Origin: Saccoglossus kowalevskii
Lineage: Eukaryota; Hemichordata; Enteropneusta; Harrimaniidae
Length of the DNA stretch: 25,638 nucleotides
Direction of reading: 5' to 3'
Assembly: GCF_000003605.2 (NCBI RefSeq)
Contig: NW_003132368.1
Span: 50,604 to 76,241, forward strand
Shown one piece after another: positions 22,232-25,638 of the stretch (positions within the stretch are counted from its first letter, which is position 1; each line of letters starts with the position of its first letter). The notes under the pieces were generated by a model that worked only from the letters and a program-made list of their open reading frames with translations, was not told the DNA's origin and did no database searches. The translations under genes and the position numbers were made by a program.

Positions 22232-22288
22232 GTTTGCCTGGAGGACTGCTGCGAAGAAAAAACACATTCCAATCATTTTTACTACCAT
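22232..22288 (-). CDS. Predicted signal-peptide exon 1
   Basis: The 57 bases from ATG (22288-22286) encode MVVKMIGMCFFFAAVLQAN: a short basic start, a hydrophobic core (IGMCFFFAAVL) and a small-residue site at LQA-N suited to signal peptidase. A strong donor, GTAAGT, follows directly in phase 0. The next phase-0 exon candidate on this strand is 12770-12734, which would make a 9.46-kb intron. The same frame stays open upstream without another ATG. An ATG in a different frame at 22352 could act as an upstream start if the transcript extends that far. It could also belong to another secreted-protein gene. Confidence 0.45.
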
Positions 22289-23779
22289 GTGTATTCGACG
22301 AAATGAGGAACGAATATGGAACCCACGGATCAGTGGCACTGTACTTATTCATTATGGTAATAGAATATACTGGAAGATAAGGGGTCGTATTGTCACCACA
22401 CCCCGCGCTATGCCATCTGAACAAACAACAATTTCTCAACTATATTTAACTACAAATACAGCAACCAAATATTCACACGATCGTCACCAAAAATTTATCC
22501 ACTATTTATGTATATTTTTTATCTTGATTTCGCACCTCGATCACGTTTTATGGCCAACATGTTCTCCTGTCAAATGAATTGTTTCGATACGTTTGACATT
22601 TTCAGCTCACTTTGTTCTGTGTCGCCTTCGTTAAAAACGTACTCGTGATTATTATTATCTTCATTTTCCTAGATGATGTTACTAAAATGTCAATGAATTC
22701 TCTCATGTGTTCTCCTTTTTCGCATTTTGTGTCTATCATTCAAAAGTTCCTGTATAATTATAACGACACTGTGCTACAAAATCCAACTACAATTTTTTTC
22801 ATAGCACCCGCTGTACTTTGTTAAAAATTTAAACATATGCCTCCAATGAAAACCAGCATGTTGATAAATTTGTACACAGTGCCTAAAAACGCATGCACAG
22901 TTTTAAAAAAAGGGGCTGCGTCACAATATAGAACATTTTAGTTATGATTAGGTAAAACTTAAAGATATAGACTGGCAAATTCTATAAAATTAAAACCATT
23001 TCGAATAGATAAACAGATGTTATCACCTGTCATCAGGCACTTAACAAGAAGTCAAATAAATAAATACACATTGTTTATTACTTATTTATTTTACTGCAAT
23101 GTTTGGCAATCAACGTGACTATAAGTAATTCTTTTTGATATTTCGAAGAAGCACCAGTGTGGTTTTAAAATCATGTGATTTTTACTGGATATTCTGATAC
23201 GATATTCTGTAGGATTGTGAACACTAGTCTGGGGTAACCGACCATAGCTGACCTGAAATGTACTATAGTATTAAAACTAGTTTGATTGACATGGATTAAA
23301 ACAGTTATACCTGCACTTTTCAATACAATATTTAATTATTTATTCATATACCAATAGAATAAATTAGACGATAAGAAGCTTTAGTTAGCTATACCTTTCC
23401 AACACGCTTTGTTCTATATCGTCTTCGTTAAAATGTATTCGTCATTTACAATGTCTTTACTTTTCATTTTATAAGATGATGTTACTGAAATGTCACTGAA
23501 TTATCTCATGTGCTTCCGTTTTTGCATTTTGAGTATATCACATTAAAACATGGGTCTCCCATAACACCAGCCTGTTGATAATTGTGAACACTGTCTGTGT
23601 CTATAGGCGCATGCGCAGTTTTAAAAGTGCGTATGCGTCAAGTGATAGAACACTTTTTTTTCTGAAGTGTCATTTTGGTTTTGATTAGGTGAAATTTAAA
23701 GATTTTAGATTGACAAATTCTATAAAAAACATTTCGAATAGATGTTATCACCTGTCATCAGGCACTTAGCAAGAAGTCA

Positions 23780-23849
23780 AATAAATAAATAAATAAATAA
23801 ATAAATAAATGAGTGAGTGAGTGAATAAATGAATAAATAAATAAATAAA
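23780..23849. repeat. (ATAA)n/(GTGA)n microsatellite
   Basis: A tetranucleotide ATAA repeat changes to GTGA for four units and then returns to ATAA. It grows out of the shorter AAATAAATAA tail found in other X-module copies (for example 23055), so it is an expansion within that repeat. Confidence 0.95.
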
Positions 23850-24284
23850 GCAAGCCCAGTGTGTCCCTAACGATGTGGCAGTAGTGACCCGTGGCAACGA
23901 AAAAGGTTCCCTGAGGAAGTAGATGTTGCTATACGAGCGAAACTCGTGTAAAATGTAAAAAAAATATTTTAAAATTACACCCAGTTGCATTTTATTACTT
24001 AAACACCATTTCACCTATCGATTTCGTAGTTTGCTATGTTTTTTCCAAACTTTCCCGGCTCTGCAATCACGGGTGGTAAAAACCGTCCCGAGTCGCCCAG
24101 TTGTGATGGCACATAGTGGTCGAACGAAATCTGGGCAGGCGCAAGACATCCATGTCACCCCGAGGCGACGACGCCAACGCATTGCATGTTGAATCGACGA
24201 TTTACATCTACGTCTCCTACCGCAGGATCTACTTTTTCAATATTTTAACATTTTGAAAAGATATTAGCACTGAATTTTAAAATA
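23850..24284. other. Unique spacer between repeat modules; possible retroelement tail
   Basis: The segment around 23908-23950 has CCTGAGGAAG followed by a hairpin ACGAG-CGAAA-CTCGT. That arrangement recalls the 3' ends of some invertebrate retroelements. The CpG-rich stretch 24056-24200 has no frame I recognise. Confidence 0.3.
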
Positions 24285-25638
24285 TTTGATATATTTATTT
24301 TAAATAACACACAATTTTTTCAACAGAAGTTTAGGATATAAGAAAAAATAAATAAAAAAACGTCTGTGATAGAGTCTATTGTGGCTCTCCGTGGCTCCGT
24401 GGGTCAGGTCTTAAGCTCGACGACTCTGCTAGGGAAAACCAGCCTGTTGATAATTGTGATTACTATCTGTGTCTTAAAGGCACAGGCGCAGTTTTAAAAA
24501 TGGGGTTGCGTCACATCATCGGATACTTTGCAAGAACCAGTGTGGTTTTAAAATCATGTGATTTTCAATAGAGCGACGATATTCTGTAGCATTGTGCACA
24601 CTGGTCTGGGAGAACCGATAATAGCTGACGTAATCGTAACTATAGTATTAAAACTTGTTTGATTGACATAGATAAAAACATTTATACCCGCGCTTTTCAA
24701 TGAAACATTTAATTTTGTATCCGTATACCAATAGAATAAATTAGACGATATCGTCGTCGTTAAAACGTATGCGCCATTCACAATTTCTTTACTTTTCATT
24801 TTATAAGATGATGTTACTGAAATGTCAATGAATTCTCTCATGTGCTTCCTTTTTTGCATTTTGAGTATATCACATTAAAACATGGGCCTCCTATGAACAC
24901 CAGCCTGTGATAATTGTGAATACTGTCTGTGTCTATAGGCGCATGCGCAGTTTTAAAAATGGGTATGCGTCACATCATAGTACACTTTTTTCTGACTTGT
25001 CATTTTGGTTTTGATTAGATGAAATTTAAAGGTTTTAGATTGGCAAATTCTATAAAAACCGTTTCGAATAGATAAACAGATGTTATCATCTGTCATCATG
25101 CACTTAGCAAGAAGTCAAATGAATAAATAAATGCACAGTGTTTATTATTGACTTATAGTACAAGTTTAGAAATCAATCTGAATTTAAAAATATTTGATAT
25201 ATTTATTTTAAATAACAGACATTTTTGTCAACAGAAGCTTGGTATATGAGAACTAAATGAAAACAAAAAAACGTCTTTGGTAGAATCTAGTTGCGGCTCT
25301 CTGTGGCTCCCTAGGTCAGGTTATAAGCTCGAAGACTCTGCAAGGGGGTGGGCCTCCCATGAAAACCAGCCTGTTGGTATTTGTGAACACTGTCTGTGTC
25401 TATAGGCGCATGCGCAGTTTTAAAAATGGGTATGCGTCACATCATAGAAGACTTTTTTCTGACTTGTCATTTTGGTTTTGATTAGATAAAAGATTTTAGA
25501 TTGGCAAATTCTATAAAAATTCATTTGGAATAGATAAACAGATGTTATCACCTGTCATCGGGCACTTATAGTGCAAGTTTGTAAATCAACGGGTTACTTT
25601 AAGTAATTCTTTTTGAGATTTAATGAAGCCAAGATACC

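Larger units (their letters stand above)
1..22288 (-). other. Gene model: secreted tandem F-type lectin (FTP domain) protein, 3' end off the window
   Basis: The coding segments in minus-strand order are 22288-22232, 12770-12734, 12076-(gap), 11073-10861, 10043-9813, 9202-8990, 8304-8074, 7407-7195, 6543-6313, 4956-4744, 3911-3681, 3003-2791, 1915-1685 and 1106-894. They continue left of base 1. Seen directly: each A exon ends in donor GTGAGTT, each B exon ends in donor GTAAGAAAC, and every exon in the array starts after an AG in phase 1. Each A+B pair therefore adds 444 nt (148 residues) in frame. F-type lectins are calcium-dependent, fucose-binding beta-jellyroll domains that act outside the cell. 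Inferred: a secreted or surface protein with at least seven such domains, used in self/non-self or gamete glycan recognition. The array part is very solid. The link to the two 5' exons is a phase-consistent prediction. No membrane anchor or 3' exon is visible. Confidence 0.7.
22600..25638. repeat. Mosaic of four repeat modules in multiple copies
   Basis: Module X (AGCCTGTTGATAATTGTGA, then GGCGCATGCGCAG and CAGATGTTATCACCTGTCAT) occurs at about 22850, 23566, 24438 (short), 24899 and 25366. Module Y (TGTGGTTTTAAAATCATGTG onward) occurs at 23159 and 24540. Module Z (GATGATGTTACTGAAATGTC, GTATATCACATTAAAACATG) occurs at about 22612 (diverged), 23408 and 24750. Module W (TTGATATATTTATTTTAAAT, then GGCTCTC-GTGGCTCC) occurs at 24285 and 25194. 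The order Z-X-Y recurs with W inserted before some X copies. The last 60 bases resemble the X-to-Y junction at 23100-23150, so the block probably continues to the right. Confidence 0.8.

Noticed and set aside
22206..22439. Overlapping minus-strand frame of 77 codons through the signal exon
   Set aside because: It has no secretory signal, and its phase at the GTAAGT donor (1) does not fit the phase-0 entry of exon 2. Kept only as a possible upstream start at 22352.
1..25638. tRNA, rRNA, CRISPR arrays or bacterial-type operons
   Set aside because: None were seen by eye. Regular repeats here are 1.7-2.6 kb lectin units or dispersed elements, not spacer-repeat arrays.

Overview
The window looks like nuclear DNA of a marine invertebrate. 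It is AT-rich, its genes are split by introns with GT/AG splice sites, and it carries microsatellites, a decayed non-LTR retrotransposon and several families of non-coding repeats. The lectin family and repeat style would suit a hemichordate, lancelet, echinoderm or mollusc, but I cannot name the species from sequence alone. There is no sign of bacterial operons, rRNA, tRNA or CRISPR.

The main content is one minus-strand gene filling the left half (about 1-12,200), with a probable 5' end further right. It encodes a tandem array of F-type lectin (FTP/fucolectin, F5/8C-like) domains. Each domain is built from two exons of fixed size. Exon A (231 nt) carries the calcium-site motif SNAVDGN, the GAWWKVDL core and the NRxDCC vicinal-cysteine motif. 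Exon B (213 nt) carries the second binding arginine, EIRVGLSED, GRYVSMQL and the closing FCE motif. Every intron is phase 1, so each A+B pair adds exactly 444 nt (148 residues) in frame. Five full pairs are visible, and a sixth is cut by a 475-base N gap. The first bases of the window match the intron that precedes an A exon, so at least a seventh module lies past the left edge. All readable modules are free of stops and frameshifts. The introns are also homologous between units, so whole 1.7-2.6 kb units were duplicated. Units 2 and 4 are nearly identical even in their introns.

Upstream of the array (rightwards, as the gene is on the minus strand) I find a 37-nt exon at 12734-12770 and a signal-peptide exon at 22232-22288. 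Their phases (0 to 0, then 1 to 1) join exactly to the first lectin exon. The combined model is a secreted or cell-surface multi-lectin protein: signal peptide, a 12-residue linker, then at least seven F-lectin domains. It would bind glycans outside the cell multivalently. The Arg-x-Asp-x4-Arg part of the fucose motif and the calcium ligands are kept, but the usual histidine is absent in all five complete domains.

The region 12,771-22,231 would be a long first intron or intergenic DNA. It holds a remnant non-LTR retrotransposon (about 14,416-15,225), a 15-G tract, an inverted-repeat-bounded element (15,711-16,567), a 410-bp tandem duplication with ATGGC/GCCAT hairpins (16,836-17,760), a C/CA microsatellite and no recognisable gene. 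The right end (about 22,600-25,638) is a mosaic of four repeat modules in multiple copies, plus an (ATAA)n microsatellite.
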